From the NCBI GenBank assembly GCA_963744575.1, contig CAVUUF010000025.1:372001-436000 (forward strand): a DNA stretch of 64,000 bases. The letters are read 5' to 3'. A model generated the notes under the pieces. It did no database searches and was not told where the DNA came from. It saw nothing but the letters and a program-made list of their open reading frames with translations. This stretch comes from Palsa-504 sp963744575 (lineage in GTDB: Bacteria > Actinomycetota > Actinomycetes > Streptosporangiales > Streptosporangiaceae). Shown piece after piece: positions 26,471-34,898 of this stretch (position 1 is the stretch's first letter; every line of letters begins with the position of its first letter). Made by a program: the position numbers and the translations under genes.

Positions 26471-27130
26471 CTAGATGGGATAGCGGGTCAGGTCGGGCCC
26501 GCCGCGCGGAACGCGCAGCCGCCAAGTGCCGTAACGGCCGGGCGGGCCGTCCCGGCTGGCCGGGGTGAAGGAGAACCCGGCCTGGCCCGGCGCCCCTGGC
26601 CCAGCGCGTTTCCCGTGACTCTTGGGTTCGGGCCGCGCGCAGCCGTGGCCGACGGCGTGGCCGTGCTCGTCGGTCACCGTCACGCACCAGGTCGTCTTCG
26701 GATTCCGCGCAGCTGCGGTCACGAGGTCACGAGCCAGCCACGGGTCGACCGGGCCCAGGCCGGCCAGCTCGCCGGGCCGGCCCGTGAGGCCGGCCGCGGT
26801 GCCCAGCGGCACGGTCAGCGTGACCCGCCCGGCGAACCCGCCTGCCGCACCTCCGGCCGGACCCGTGTCCGGGGCGGGACCTGCGCCGGGAGCACCATCG
26901 TGGCCCGTGGTGTCCGTGGCCTCGGGGGCGCGGGGGCGGGAGTCCTTACCGAGCATCAGGTCCAGGAAGGCGCGGGCGCGCAGCTCATCCATGCCGCCCT
27001 CGAGCCCGGCCTTGCGCAGCTCGCCCGCCCGCCAGCTGATCCGCTGATCCGCGGCCAGCACCTCGTCCGGCGGCAGCTCCCGGCCCATCAGCCCGGTCCA
27101 GCCACGCCTCCTGGTCCTCGGGGCTGACCG
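26471..27130 (-). pseudogene. DUF222/HNH (13E12-type) endonuclease remnant
   Basis: LPPDEVLAADQRISWRAGEL, GMDELRARAFLDLMLGKDSR and VTLTVPLGTAAGLTGRPGEL then VDPWLARDLVTAAARN are the DUF222 region that precedes an HNH nuclease. The frame stops at GPDLTRYPI, before the zinc-binding HNH motif, and the N-terminal third is absent. Confidence 0.7.
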
Positions 27131-27539
27131 GGTCGCGGTCACCCCGGGCGGGATCCTCGTCCCGTCCGGGGTCCGCGGGAGCCGGCACCGAAGGCATGAG
27201 CCACATCCGTTCGGCAGAAGGGTTGTTCTTCGAATATGATAGCGCATAGGATCCTGAATTGCCAGCTTTTCTGGCCACTTTCGAATAAAATAGTTGGAAG
27301 TGACGGGTGAGGCTTAAAGAATCGGACGAGGACAAAGAGCCCAGATAAGTGATCCCGAATCCGGGCGCATTACGTCCGCACCACCCACCGGCAGACCGGA
27401 ATAATCGGCGCCAGGGTTTTGTCCGGCGCGCGCCTTATCGAGGAAGGACCAGACGTCGCCGGTCTTGTCTTCCCACTGGGTCGGCAGCGATGCCGCTCGG
27501 TGCAACTCAGACTTCCAGGCAGATTACGTCGATGGGTCA

Positions 27540-27720
27540 CTAGACACGAACGTCTTGAGAAATGCTCGCAGGTCTCCTGTGAGACCGTCAACTTCGCCCT
27601 CCGAGCCTTCGAGTCGCGGACCGCCCCTAGCCCGGGCAGGTTAAGGGCTACATCCACGCAGTTGCCGTGCTGGCTGCTGTAGCTGCTCTTTCGCCACTCG
27701 GCGCAGCCGGCGTCCGCCAG
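27540..27720 (-). pseudogene. DUF397 remnant
   Basis: AEWRKSSYSSQHGNCVDVAL then NLPGLGAVRDSK is the signature of DUF397, a roughly 60-residue protein normally next to an XRE regulator. It has no start codon and is frameshifted at the C-terminus. No XRE partner is present. DNA from 27248 to 27540 holds no other gene that I recognise. Confidence 0.7.
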
Positions 27721-27736
27721 GTTCTACCGCCCGAAC

Positions 27737-28210
27737 CTATTGAGCGTCTTCGCTCTCCTCGGCCTTCTCGGCATTCCGCATTTCCCGGACGCCGTAGGCC
27801 GTGGTCAGCAGCACGGTCAGACCCCCGACGGCGGCGCCCACGCCGGTTCCCGTGCCGGACAATGGCAGCAGGTCCGTGAATACCAGCACAACGCCAAGAC
27901 CTATGGCGCCAACGCCGAACAGGACGGCGGAGGCCGTAGCAACGCGGCTGGCGGCCGCCTTGAGGGCCGCCGAACGGGCGCGTTCCTGTACGGCAGCAAG
28001 ATTGCGCCTGGCCCATTGATACTCGATGGCGAACACGGCCAGTGCCAGCGCTATTACCACCAGGCCAGGCCCGGGTGCCACCAACAGCACCACGCCGACG
28101 GCGAGGATCAGCGTACCTACCACAGTGACCGCGATCCGCCGGAGCAGCCTAACCGGGTCGTTCACCTCTGCAAGCATGCCCAGCACACCGCCGGTGCTAC
28201 CGCGGGCCAC
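27737..28210 (-). CDS. PGPGW-family membrane protein
   Basis: 157 residues. VTVVGTLILAVGVVLLVAPG followed by PGLVVIALALAVFAIEYQWA contains the PGPGxxxI turn that defines PF09656, between two transmembrane helices. Two further hydrophobic segments lie at about residues 95-115 and 120-140. The function is unknown. The C-terminus is acidic and cytosolic by the positive-inside rule. Confidence 0.8.
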   Translation of the reverse strand: MARGSTGGVLGMLAEVNDPVRLLRRIAVTVVGTLILAVGVVLLVAPGPGLVVIALALAVFAIEYQWARRNLAAVQERARSAALKAAASRVATASAVLFGVGAIGLGVVLVFTDLLPLSGTGTGVGAAVGGLTVLLTTAYGVREMRNAEKAEESEDAQ

Positions 28211-28221
28211 GGGCGCAAGCC

Positions 28222-28510
28222 CTAGCCCGGCTTCGGCGCGGCCGTGGCGCCCCGGTCGGCGAGCGCCCGCACCTCGTCGGCTACCTGCGGGTACACCGCG
28301 GCAGGCAGGTAATGCCCGACGACGGGCAAGATGACGAGCCGGGCACCACTGATCGCCGCGGCGGTGCGCCGCGCGGCGGCCGGGCGCAGCAGCGGATCCT
28401 GCGCGCCAGCGTCGCCAGGCAGTGAGGCCGAGGAGGTGATGCTGCGGACCTGCCCGGGATGCCGCAGGGCGGTGCGCTGGGCCAACTGCGAGCCCAGGGC
28501 TGCGGTGGCC
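28222..28510 (-). pseudogene. Alpha/beta-hydrolase fragment
   Basis: LAQRTALRHPGQVRSITSSA SLPGD is the helix after the nucleophile. A deletion then joins it to DPLLRPAAARRTAAAISGAR and VVGHYLPAAVYPQVADEVRA, which carries the catalytic-His region of a hydrolase. The nucleophile elbow is absent. Confidence 0.65.
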
Positions 28511-28539
28511 CTGTCAGTACGGAGCTGACCACCTCGTAG

Positions 28540-28944
28540 TTACGTTCGGCGGTCAGGATCAGACCTTCCGCCTGGGGGTCCGGCCCAGACGTTGAACTCT
28601 TCGGGATGGTCGCGCCGGGCAAGTGATTCGGCCATCAGCCGGTCGCCCTCGGCCTGGGTCCTCCGGTCGCGGACGCGCCCCAGGTGGGTCTTCTCGCCCA
28701 TGAACCTCGCGACCCGGGGGGGCGGGTCGAGCGGGTCGGTCCCGGCGGGCTGCGAGCAGACCCGGCATTCCCACTGCGGGGGTGGCGTCACGGTCCAGAT
28801 GAACGGCACGAGGGTCTGATGCTTGTTCGCGCAGTGATAAAGCACGACGACTTTGGCGACGATGAATCCACGGCCATAAGGCTCACCGGCAGGACCGGCC
28901 CCTACCCTCGTCCCCTGCATTGTGCCGTTTTTTACAGTCCGCAT
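28540..28944 (-). CDS. RbpA-like RNA polymerase-binding protein, divergent
   Basis: 134 residues. GTRVGAGPAGEP matches the RbpA N-terminal tail that contacts the RNA polymerase active-site cleft. VVLYHCANKHQTLVPF and PPQWECRVCSQPAG form the core domain with its C-x(n)-H and CxxC zinc-type ligands. EKTHLGRVRDRRTQAEGDRL then MAESLARR is the basic linker and sigma-interacting helix. RbpA activates housekeeping sigma factors in actinobacteria. The core insert WTVTPPPQ and the C-terminal tail differ from typical copies, so this is probably a second, specialised paralogue. Confidence 0.8.
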   Translation of the reverse strand: MRTVKNGTMQGTRVGAGPAGEPYGRGFIVAKVVVLYHCANKHQTLVPFIWTVTPPPQWECRVCSQPAGTDPLDPPPRVARFMGEKTHLGRVRDRRTQAEGDRLMAESLARRDHPEEFNVWAGPPGGRSDPDRRT

Positions 28945-29215
28945 AAATGCCTCCGTCAGTCCTCATTCTACAGGGCAATTCCGCGTGGTTTTACGCGATT
29001 TATTTGAGGGAACGGGCAGGGGAGGAATGCCAGTGAGCATCTTCACTAACTTACTGTAAGTGGTAAGGCTCACCTCGTGGGCCGCGCCGACGGGTCAAGG
29101 CAGGCTAGCGCAGCGTCAGATAACCAGCCCGGGCATTCACCCGACCGGAGGCGCGCACCCGCAACCGTTCGGCCTCACTCGCCTGGCCCGGCCGGGATCT
29201 TGAACTCTTCCTCAT

Positions 29216-29735
29216 TCACCCACCGCCCGGCACCCTGGAGCAGGCCGTCGCGAGCTGCTCTAGCGCTCGCTTCAGCAACGGGCCGAGCGGCACGGGCGGG
29301 TCGGCGGCGGACCACCGCCTGACCGCGACCTGCGCCACGGCGATGACGGCGCCCGCCAGGATCCGCGGGTACATGTCCTGCTCCAGATCGGTTCCGGTTC
29401 TCGCCGCGATCGCCTCCGCGAGAGGCTCCTGCATTTCCGAGGTCACCTTCAGGTACTCACCGCGGATGGCGGGCGCGGCCAGGACGAGCTTGAGCCTGGC
29501 CATCCACTCCTCGTCGGGCGCCTGGCCGGCGCCCTCGTAGTGCGCCAGCATCGCGCCAACAATCGCCTCCCACAGCGGCTCGTCGGCCGGACGCGCCAGC
29601 AGCGTCGCGCCGATCCGCCGGGCGCGGTCCGTGCCGATGGCGCAGATCGCCGCGTACTTGCTGGAGAAATAGTTGCCGAACGTCCGCAGCGAGACATCCG
29701 CCTCGGCCGTAATGTCCTCGACGGTGGCATACGGT
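29216..29735 (-). pseudogene. TetR-family regulator missing the first helix
   Basis: The frame starts inside the DNA-binding domain with YATVEDITAEADVSLRTFGN then YFSSKYAAI and continues through a normal ligand domain (LRPAVRRW-like VAVRRWSAADP). The first 35 or so residues are missing and the DNA upstream belongs to the divergent gene start. It cannot bind DNA in the normal way. Confidence 0.65.
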
Positions 29736-29765
29736 GAGCACGCCCGGCGGTACGAAGAGGAGCGC

Positions 29766-30628
29766 ATGGACATCAAGGGCGTGTGCTACGACGTGGGGCG
29801 GGTCTATGGCGGCCGGTTCCTTACCCGCCCGGTCTTCAACCCGGTCACCACCGGCCGGGAGCTGCAGATCATCCGGGACGACCTGCACTGCAACGCGGTC
29901 CGGTTCCAGGGCCGTGACATCACCCGGCTGATGACGGCGGCCGCCGGCGCGCTGGGGCTGGGCCTGCAGGTGTGGCTCTCGCCCGAGATGTTCGAGCAGA
30001 GCCGCGAGACGACCCTGGCCTACCTGGTCCGGGCCGCCGCCGCGGCCGAGCCATTGCAAAAGCAGTTCCCCGGCCGGCTGGTCTTCTGCGTGGGTACCGA
30101 GTCGAGCCTGTTCACCCGGGGGATAGTCCCGGGCCGTTCGGTCGACCAGCGCGTGGCGAACATACGGACCGCGGGCCTGCGATCCAGTCCCTATGCCGGG
30201 CCGCTCCAGGCGTTCCTCGCCGAAGCGAGCCAGCAGGTCCGCCCGGTGTTCCACGGGCCGCTCAGCTATGCCTCGACCCCGTTCGAGGTGGTCGACTGGA
30301 GCCTGTTCGACGTCATCGGCGTCGACCACTACCGCAACTCCAAGGTCGAGGACCACCGCTACGCCGAGACGATCAGGCGCTATCTCGGCCAGGGCAAGCC
30401 GGTCGTCAACTCCGAGTTCGGGCACAGCCCCTACCGCGGGGACCGCCCCGGACTCATGGAGTTCGGCGAGGTGGACACGCTGTCGGTGGCGCTGCACCGG
30501 ATACCGGTCGCGGGCCGGCTGGTGCGCCCCCGGCTGAAGCGGGGCAGCCACCTCCGGGACGAGGGGCACCAGGCGCGCGAGCTCACCAGGCCTTCGGCGC
30601 CGTCGCCAGCTTCTACGCCGCCCGCTAG
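29766..30628 (+). pseudogene. Glycosyl-hydrolase-like (TIM-barrel) protein with a 3' deletion
   Basis: MDIKGVCYDVGRVYGGRFLT, RDDLHCNAVRFQGRDITRLM, SYASTPFEVVDWSLFDVIGV then DHYRN and KPVVNSEFGHSPYRG follow a TIM-barrel family annotated in some genomes as abortive phage infection protein. A Glu at NSEFG is in the nucleophile position of clan GH-A. After about residue 260 the frame goes wrong; FGAVASFYAAR in another frame ends at 30628. The lost segment covers the last barrel strands. The N-terminal 250 residues are intact. Confidence 0.65.
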
Positions 30629-31215
30629 GGCGCCGAAGACGTCTCGCCGAGCACGGCCATCGCCGATCGGACCCACTCCAGGCTGGCCCAGTGGATGGCG
30701 ATCCCGTGCTCCAGCGCCAGCACCGCATGCTGTCGCAGCGCCCCCTGCCGCGAGGCGACGAACTGCTCCATCCCCCGAACGAATCCGTCCAGGGCATCGC
30801 CCAAGGCCGCCAGGAACGCGATCACCTCGGCACGCTCCAGATAGTTCTCCATCAGCGAGAAGCGCATCAGGTGCTGGCCCAGATCCGCCCCCACCGTCTC
30901 CGGGACCACCGGCTTCCTGAGCCACTCCAGGTGCACCGCCAGGCCGGCTTCGGTCAGGTGGTAAAGACGCAGCGCGCGGCGCCCGCTGGACACCTGCTTC
31001 GCGGCGCGCAGCAGGCTCCGCTCCTCCAGCCGCCGAAGCGCCGGGTACAGCGCACCCGGGCTGGGCTGGTACACGCTCGCGGGGGAGGAGCTGAACATCT
31101 TCTTCAGCCCGTACCCGGAACGCGGCTCGCTGGCGATGACGCCGAGCAGCACCTGCTCGAAGTCGGTCAGCGGACGCCTCGCCGCGCCGGGAGATGTCGC
31201 GTGGGAAGACGCCAT
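30625..31215 (-). CDS. PadR-family transcriptional regulator
   Basis: 196 residues. LTDFEQVLLGVIASEPRSGY, GLKKMF, YQPSPGALYPALRRLEERSL is a PadR winged helix. The C-terminal half is the extended Vir-type coiled-coil domain. PadR proteins typically repress a nearby transporter or detoxification gene. The ATG is preceded by AGAGGAC. A 13-bp palindrome 15 bases further upstream is a candidate autoregulatory operator. Its stop overlaps the end of the convergent glycosidase remnant. Confidence 0.88.
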   Translation of the reverse strand: MASSHATSPGAARRPLTDFEQVLLGVIASEPRSGYGLKKMFSSSPASVYQPSPGALYPALRRLEERSLLRAAKQVSSGRRALRLYHLTEAGLAVHLEWLRKPVVPETVGADLGQHLMRFSLMENYLERAEVIAFLAALGDALDGFVRGMEQFVASRQGALRQHAVLALEHGIAIHWASLEWVRSAMAVLGETSSAP

Positions 31216-31230
31216 TGTCCTCTTCCAATG

Positions 31231-31243
31231 AGTCGATTCGACT
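31231..31243. promoter_or_regulatory. AGTCGATTCGACT palindrome at the PadR promoter
   Basis: Perfect 6-bp arms around one T, next to the AT-rich TATATTC block, just upstream of the PadR start. The interval 31244-31500 has no gene I can support. Confidence 0.5.
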
Positions 31244-31500
31244 TATATTCTAGATCCGCGTAGCGAGGCGTGACTGAACGGGGGCCGCGCCTCACTAGGG
31301 GGCCTGACTGGCATCCTGGCGGCCAAAGCCCGCGCCGCCACGGCCCGCGCGGGGGCCTCGCCACCGCCGCCGCCGGCGGCAACGAGGTCAGCGTCGGCTA
31401 ACGCATCCGGGCCTACCACCTGTGGGCCAACCCGAGCCCCGCAGTCAGCCCTGCTGCCTGCCGAACCGTGCAGCCCCTGCTGAAGTAAGCTGCCGCCACG

Positions 31501-31686
31501 CTACGGCGCGATCCTCTTCCAGCGCCCCTGCCCCACTGCGGTGCCCACCCCGTGGATCAAGATGCCCAGTGCCGTGAGTAGGGCGAAGAAGGCCACGGTA
31601 ACGCCCAAGGGAGCCCAGGAATGATCGGCGTGGCCCGCCCTGAGTCGGTCACGGCCCGCCGCGGCCGGGTCTTCCGGTCTTGTCAT
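31501..31686 (-). CDS. Small single-pass membrane protein, 61 residues
   Basis: MTRPEDPAAAGRDRLRAGHA is a hydrophilic head, followed by one hydrophobic helix (APLGVTVAFFALLTALGILI) and a short tail ending RWKRIAP. A GGGGGG run seven bases upstream of the ATG serves as a ribosome site. The longer frame upstream has no helix and is probably untranslated. I do not recognise the family. Confidence 0.5.
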   Translation of the reverse strand: MTRPEDPAAAGRDRLRAGHADHSWAPLGVTVAFFALLTALGILIHGVGTAVGQGRWKRIAP

Positions 31687-31809
31687 CACCGGCACCCCCC
31701 CTCGCACAATACGGGCCAAGCGTAACGCCGCTGCTCCCCAGCGGCCATGCGCAGCCTTGAGCGCGCTGCGACTCTGCGGCGCCGCCGACGCCCGCATGAA
31801 GCAGCACTT

Positions 31810-31874
31810 TCAACCACTAGGTTGACAGATAGGTAACCTGTGGCCTACCGTCGTTTCAACCATTGAGTTGAAAC
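31810..31874 (+). promoter_or_regulatory. arsR promoter flanked by two TCAAC-n6-GTTGA operators
   Basis: Site 1 (31810-31825) is TCAAC-CACTAG-GTTGA; site 2 (31853-31874) extends to GTTTCAAC-CATTGA-GTTGAAAC. Between them lie TTGACA (31822-31827) and TACCGT (31846-31851) with an 18-base spacer. Site 1 overlaps the -35 and site 2 covers the start region, an effective layout for repression. Confidence 0.65.
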
Positions 31875-31883
31875 TGGGGGACG

Positions 31884-32279
31884 ATGACCGCGGAGGTGCT
31901 GTCTCGGGTTTTCGCCGCCCTCGCGGATCCGACCCGGCGCGACATGGTGGCCCGGCTCTCGGAGGGCGACGCGACCGTGAGCCAGCTGGCCGAGCCGTAC
32001 CGGATGACGCTGCAGGCCGTCTACAAGCACTTGCGGGTGCTCGAGGACGCCGGGCTCGTCAGTCGGCCGCGAGGGCCGCAGCCACGGCCGGTGCGGCTGG
32101 AGGTCCAGGCCTTGGACCTGATGGATACCTGGATCGAGCGCCACCGGGACCGCGTCGAGCAGCGTTACCGCCGCCTCAACGCCGTCCTGGCGGAGATGAG
32201 AGGAGACGACGATGAACAAGATCACGGAGACGGTCATCGAAGCCGACCCGAGGCTGCCGGTCATCCGGATGAGCCGTGA
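31884..32279 (+). CDS. ArsR-family transcriptional repressor
   Basis: 131 residues. VLSRVFAALADPTRRDMVAR, LSEGDATVSQLAEPYRMTLQ and AVYKHLRVLEDAGLVSRPRG form the winged helix. It lacks the metal-binding CVC motif of true ArsR/SmtB proteins, as is usual for the subgroup paired with SRPBCC proteins. It overlaps the next gene by 68 bases, so the C-terminal 22 residues are encoded in an overlap. The promoter carries two matching inverted repeats, arguing for autoregulation. Confidence 0.88.
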   Translation: MTAEVLSRVFAALADPTRRDMVARLSEGDATVSQLAEPYRMTLQAVYKHLRVLEDAGLVSRPRGPQPRPVRLEVQALDLMDTWIERHRDRVEQRYRRLNAVLAEMRGDDDEQDHGDGHRSRPEAAGHPDEP

Positions 32280-32694
32280 CTTCGCGGCAACACCCGGGCA
32301 GCTGTTCCGTGCCCACACCGATCCCGCGTTGTTCGCCCGGTGGGTGGGTCCCGACGGCATGGCCACCCGGATCGAGCACTGGGACGCGCGTACCGGCGGC
32401 AGCTGGCGGTACGTCTCGGTACATGACGATACGGAGTACGGGTTCCACGGCTGCTTTCACGAGGTACAGCCGGACCGTATCGTGCAGACCTTCACGTTCG
32501 AGGGCGATCCCGACGGAGTCGCGCTGGAGACGCTGAGGTTCGAGGACCTGGGCGACGGCCGCACACGGTTGCAAACGCAGTCGCTGGTCGACAGCTTCGA
32601 AGGCCGCGACGCGTGGCTGCGCAGCGGTATGGAGGTCGGCGTCGACGAAGGTTACGCGAAGCTGGACAGGATGCTCATCGATGGCGCTGTCTGA
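32212..32694 (+). CDS. SRPBCC-domain (AHSA1-like) protein
   Basis: 160 residues. IRMSRDFAATPGQLFRAHTD PALFARWV, GGSWRYVSVHDDTEYGFHGC and MEVGVDEGYAKLDRMLIDGA show the helix-grip START/Bet v1-like fold. These proteins bind hydrophobic ligands, and in ArsR-linked operons the ligand is unknown. The ATG is preceded by GAGAGGAGACGACG. The last 14 bases overlap the next gene. Confidence 0.88.
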   Translation: MNKITETVIEADPRLPVIRMSRDFAATPGQLFRAHTDPALFARWVGPDGMATRIEHWDARTGGSWRYVSVHDDTEYGFHGCFHEVQPDRIVQTFTFEGDPDGVALETLRFEDLGDGRTRLQTQSLVDSFEGRDAWLRSGMEVGVDEGYAKLDRMLIDGAV

Positions 32695-33253
32695 CCGCCC
32701 AGCCGAGCGGCACCGGCAGGTTGCCGGGCTTTTCACCGAACGAGTCCGCGGTACCCGCTCCTGGGACGCGCCATCCCCGGTCCCCGGCTGGGCCGCCCGC
32801 GACGTCGTGCGTCACCTGACCGAATGGTTCCCCGGGTTTCTTGCCTCCGGCGCCGGCATCGAACTGCCCCGCGGACCGTCGGTGGACGAGAACCCGCCCG
32901 CCGCATGGCAGGTTCACTGCGACGGCGTGCAGGCGGTGCTGGACGATCCGGAGACGGCGCACCGAGAACTCGCCAACCCGCACCTCGGCCACCTGCCCCT
33001 GGAGACCGCGATCGACCAGTTCTACACCGCCGACGTGTTCATGCACACCTGGGATCTCTCCAGGGCAACCGGCCAGGACGACCGGCTGGACCCCGACTTC
33101 TGTGCTCAGCTCCTCTGCGGGATGGAACAGATGGAGCAGGTCCTCCGCTCCTCCGGCCAGTACGGCCCCCGGGTCGAGGTACCCGGCGATGCGGATACCC
33201 AGACAAGACTGCTGGGTTTCATCGGCCGGGACCCGTTCTGGTCCCCACCCTGA
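32681..33253 (+). CDS. TIGR03086-type metal-binding (DinB/MDMPI-fold) protein
   Basis: 190 residues of a four-helix metal-binding fold. The metal-binding histidines are in VRHLTEWFPGF and TADVFMHTWDLSRATGQDD. PSPVPGWAARDVVRHLTEW is the family N-terminal pattern. Related proteins are mycothiol-dependent isomerases or S-transferases, so this operon may handle a mycothiol conjugate. It is the last gene of the ArsR-SRPBCC operon. Confidence 0.85.
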   Translation: MALSDRPAERHRQVAGLFTERVRGTRSWDAPSPVPGWAARDVVRHLTEWFPGFLASGAGIELPRGPSVDENPPAAWQVHCDGVQAVLDDPETAHRELANPHLGHLPLETAIDQFYTADVFMHTWDLSRATGQDDRLDPDFCAQLLCGMEQMEQVLRSSGQYGPRVEVPGDADTQTRLLGFIGRDPFWSPP

Positions 33254-33270
33254 GCACCCGTCTGTTGGTC

Positions 33271-33684
33271 TCAGCGGAACGGGTTGGTGACCCGGACGCC
33301 ACCAAAGTCCTGGCCGTCGCTGAGGTCCTCTGACAGGACTTGCGTGCAGCCCATCGTGCGGGATGCCTCGATGATCACGGCATCCCAGTACGAGAGCTGG
33401 AAGCGCTGGCGGGCATCCAGGGCCGCCATCATGATCCCGCTCGTGATGTCCTGGACCGGGAAGCGCCGGAACGACTCGACGAGCAGGACTGCCTGCCGGT
33501 GGCCGATGGCATCCGGGCGGCTCGCGCGGGTCGCCTGGACATAGAACTCCTGCAGCACCTGCACCGACAGCGCCAGGTCACGCTCGGCCAGGATGTCGTT
33601 GGCGCGCTTGGCCTTGTCCTGCTCCGCCGGATCGCGGGAGATCGCGTAGAGCAGGACGTTGGTGTCAACGAACCGCACGGTCAT
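33271..33684 (-). CDS. PIN-domain toxin (VapC-like)
   Basis: 137 residues. VRFVDTNVLLYAISRDPAEQ carries the first acidic residue and LSVQVLQEFYVQATR the Glu. The third acidic cluster is SYWDAVIIEASRTMG and the last is LSEDLSDG. All four acidic residues of a PIN ribonuclease are present. It overlaps the antitoxin by 20 bases, giving translational coupling. It ends 18 bases from the convergent TIGR03086 gene. Confidence 0.85.
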   Translation of the reverse strand: MTVRFVDTNVLLYAISRDPAEQDKAKRANDILAERDLALSVQVLQEFYVQATRASRPDAIGHRQAVLLVESFRRFPVQDITSGIMMAALDARQRFQLSYWDAVIIEASRTMGCTQVLSEDLSDGQDFGGVRVTNPFR

Positions 33685-33904
33685 GCGCCTCCTCGCGGCT
33701 CAGCCGGTCGGCGGCGCGGAACTGCTCGATCCCGGCCTGGACCTCGCGCTGCAATGCCTCGAGCCCGGCGAACTTATCCATCCGGCCGGACAGCTGCTCA
33801 AGGTAGGCGACGACCAGCGCGCTCACCGAGGTGTCACGTTCCGCGGCGGCGATCCTGGCATTGCGGTAGACGTCATCGGGAACCGAAACCGTTATGTTCT
33901 TCAC
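33665..33904 (-). CDS. Ribbon-helix-helix antitoxin (VapB-like)
   Basis: 79 residues. VKNITVSVPDDVYRNARIAA then AERDTSVSALVVAYLEQLSG is a standard RHH DNA-binding domain. The C-terminal QREVQAGIEQFRAADRLSRE is the toxin-binding arm. The GTG at 33904 is chosen because the RHH strand begins there and because an inverted repeat lies four bases upstream. Together with the PIN toxin it forms a type II toxin-antitoxin operon. Confidence 0.83.
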   Translation of the reverse strand: MKNITVSVPDDVYRNARIAAAERDTSVSALVVAYLEQLSGRMDKFAGLEALQREVQAGIEQFRAADRLSREEAHDRAVR

Positions 33905-33907
33905 AGT

Positions 33908-33932
33908 TTCACAGTAACACGATTTCTGTGAA
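33908..33932. promoter_or_regulatory. TTCACAG-n11-CTGTGAA operator of the PIN toxin-antitoxin operon
   Basis: Perfect 7-bp arms directly upstream of the antitoxin start, where RHH antitoxins bind. A further CACAGTTTCACAG repeat overlaps the start codon. Confidence 0.6.
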
Positions 33933-33965
33933 CCGTGCGGTGGCCTTCGGTAGCCGGGTGAACGC

Positions 33966-34020
33966 GCGTTTCCGCGGAAACGGCTTGTGAAAAACTGCGC
34001 AAGGCGCTTCCGCGGAAACG
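33966..34020. repeat. 55-bp dispersed repeat, copy B
   Basis: Same structure as copy A at 10305: TTCCGCGGAA arms around GGCTTGTGAAA and CAAGGCG. It lies between the toxin-antitoxin operon and the pRiA4b gene. Confidence 0.75.
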
Positions 34021-34077
34021 GCATGCTTGCCGGGTATGGGTGGCGCGCTGGCAACGGCGCCTGACACAATCACGGGC

Positions 34078-34761
34078 ATGGCGGACGAGCCCGAGATGAC
34101 GTTCGATGAACTCGAACGAATGGTGTTGCAGGCCGGGGAGAAATTGACCCAGGCCCTGATGCAGCAGATGCTGGACCGGTTCGGGCAGCAGACGTCCGTC
34201 GGCGGCAAGCGCGTCGCCATCCAGAAGCTGCCCGAGCTGCCGAAACAGGCCTCCACCACCGTGCACCGCGTGAAGGCGAGCCTGTACGGCGCCAAGCCGC
34301 CGGTCTGGCGGCGGCTCGAGATCCCAAGCGCCATGGGGCTGGATGTCGTGCACGAGGTCATGCAGGTCGCCTTCGGCTGGCATGGCTATCACCTGCACGC
34401 GTTCGAGACGGCGTGCGGTGAGTTCGGCTCACCGGATGACGATGACCCCTGGTCGGAGCGGCAGGATGAGGCCACCGCCGCGCTGGCGCAGGTGGCCGCG
34501 ACGGAACGAGCGAAGGTCGTGTACGCCTACGATTTCGGTGACGACTGGCGGCACGACATCGTGGTGGAGAAGATCCTCCCGGCCGAGCCGGGGATTGCCT
34601 ACCCGCGCTGTACCGGCGGGCGGCGGGAGGCACCGCCGGAGGACTGCGGCGGGATCTGGGCTTTCAACGAGTATCAGGCCGACCTGGACAACACGTTCGA
34701 CGCCGGTGAGCTCACCGCGCGGCTGGCCGGCCTGGCGGAGGTTCTTATCCCGGCTTCCTGA
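34078..34761 (+). CDS. Plasmid pRiA4b ORF-3 family protein
   Basis: 227 residues. VHRVKASLYGAKPPVWRRLE, FGWHGYHLHAFET and VVYAYDFGDDWRHDIVVEKI, then YPRCTGGRREAPPEDCGG, are the hallmarks of PF07929. The function is unknown; members are often near mobile DNA. CACAAT seven bases before the ATG suggests a leaderless transcript. A start 17 codons earlier is in frame but not conserved. Confidence 0.85.
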   Translation: MADEPEMTFDELERMVLQAGEKLTQALMQQMLDRFGQQTSVGGKRVAIQKLPELPKQASTTVHRVKASLYGAKPPVWRRLEIPSAMGLDVVHEVMQVAFGWHGYHLHAFETACGEFGSPDDDDPWSERQDEATAALAQVAATERAKVVYAYDFGDDWRHDIVVEKILPAEPGIAYPRCTGGRREAPPEDCGGIWAFNEYQADLDNTFDAGELTARLAGLAEVLIPAS

Positions 34762-34782
34762 CACCTTGCTCGCCGAGCTCGG

Positions 34783-34898
34783 CCAGGAGCTGGGAAGTCG
34801 TCGGCCCAGTCGGACCGCCGCTGGCCGGTCAGCACCGCCGACACTTCCTCGAAGGTAATCGGCCTGAGGGCGAGCCGGGCCGTGACGATATCCCTCAT
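34783..34898 (-). pseudogene. N-terminal scrap of a GNAT acetyltransferase
   Basis: MRDIVTARLALRPITFEEVS then GQRRSDWADDFP resembles the first helix and strand of a GNAT N-acetyltransferase. It degenerates after about 40 residues, next to the end of the pRiA4b gene. A matching C-terminal half lies on the other strand at 35345-35610. Confidence 0.5.

Noticed and set aside
31244..31500. Plus-strand coding scrap (AAAGGNEVSVG-like text)
   Set aside because: Too short and broken by stops; no family could be named.
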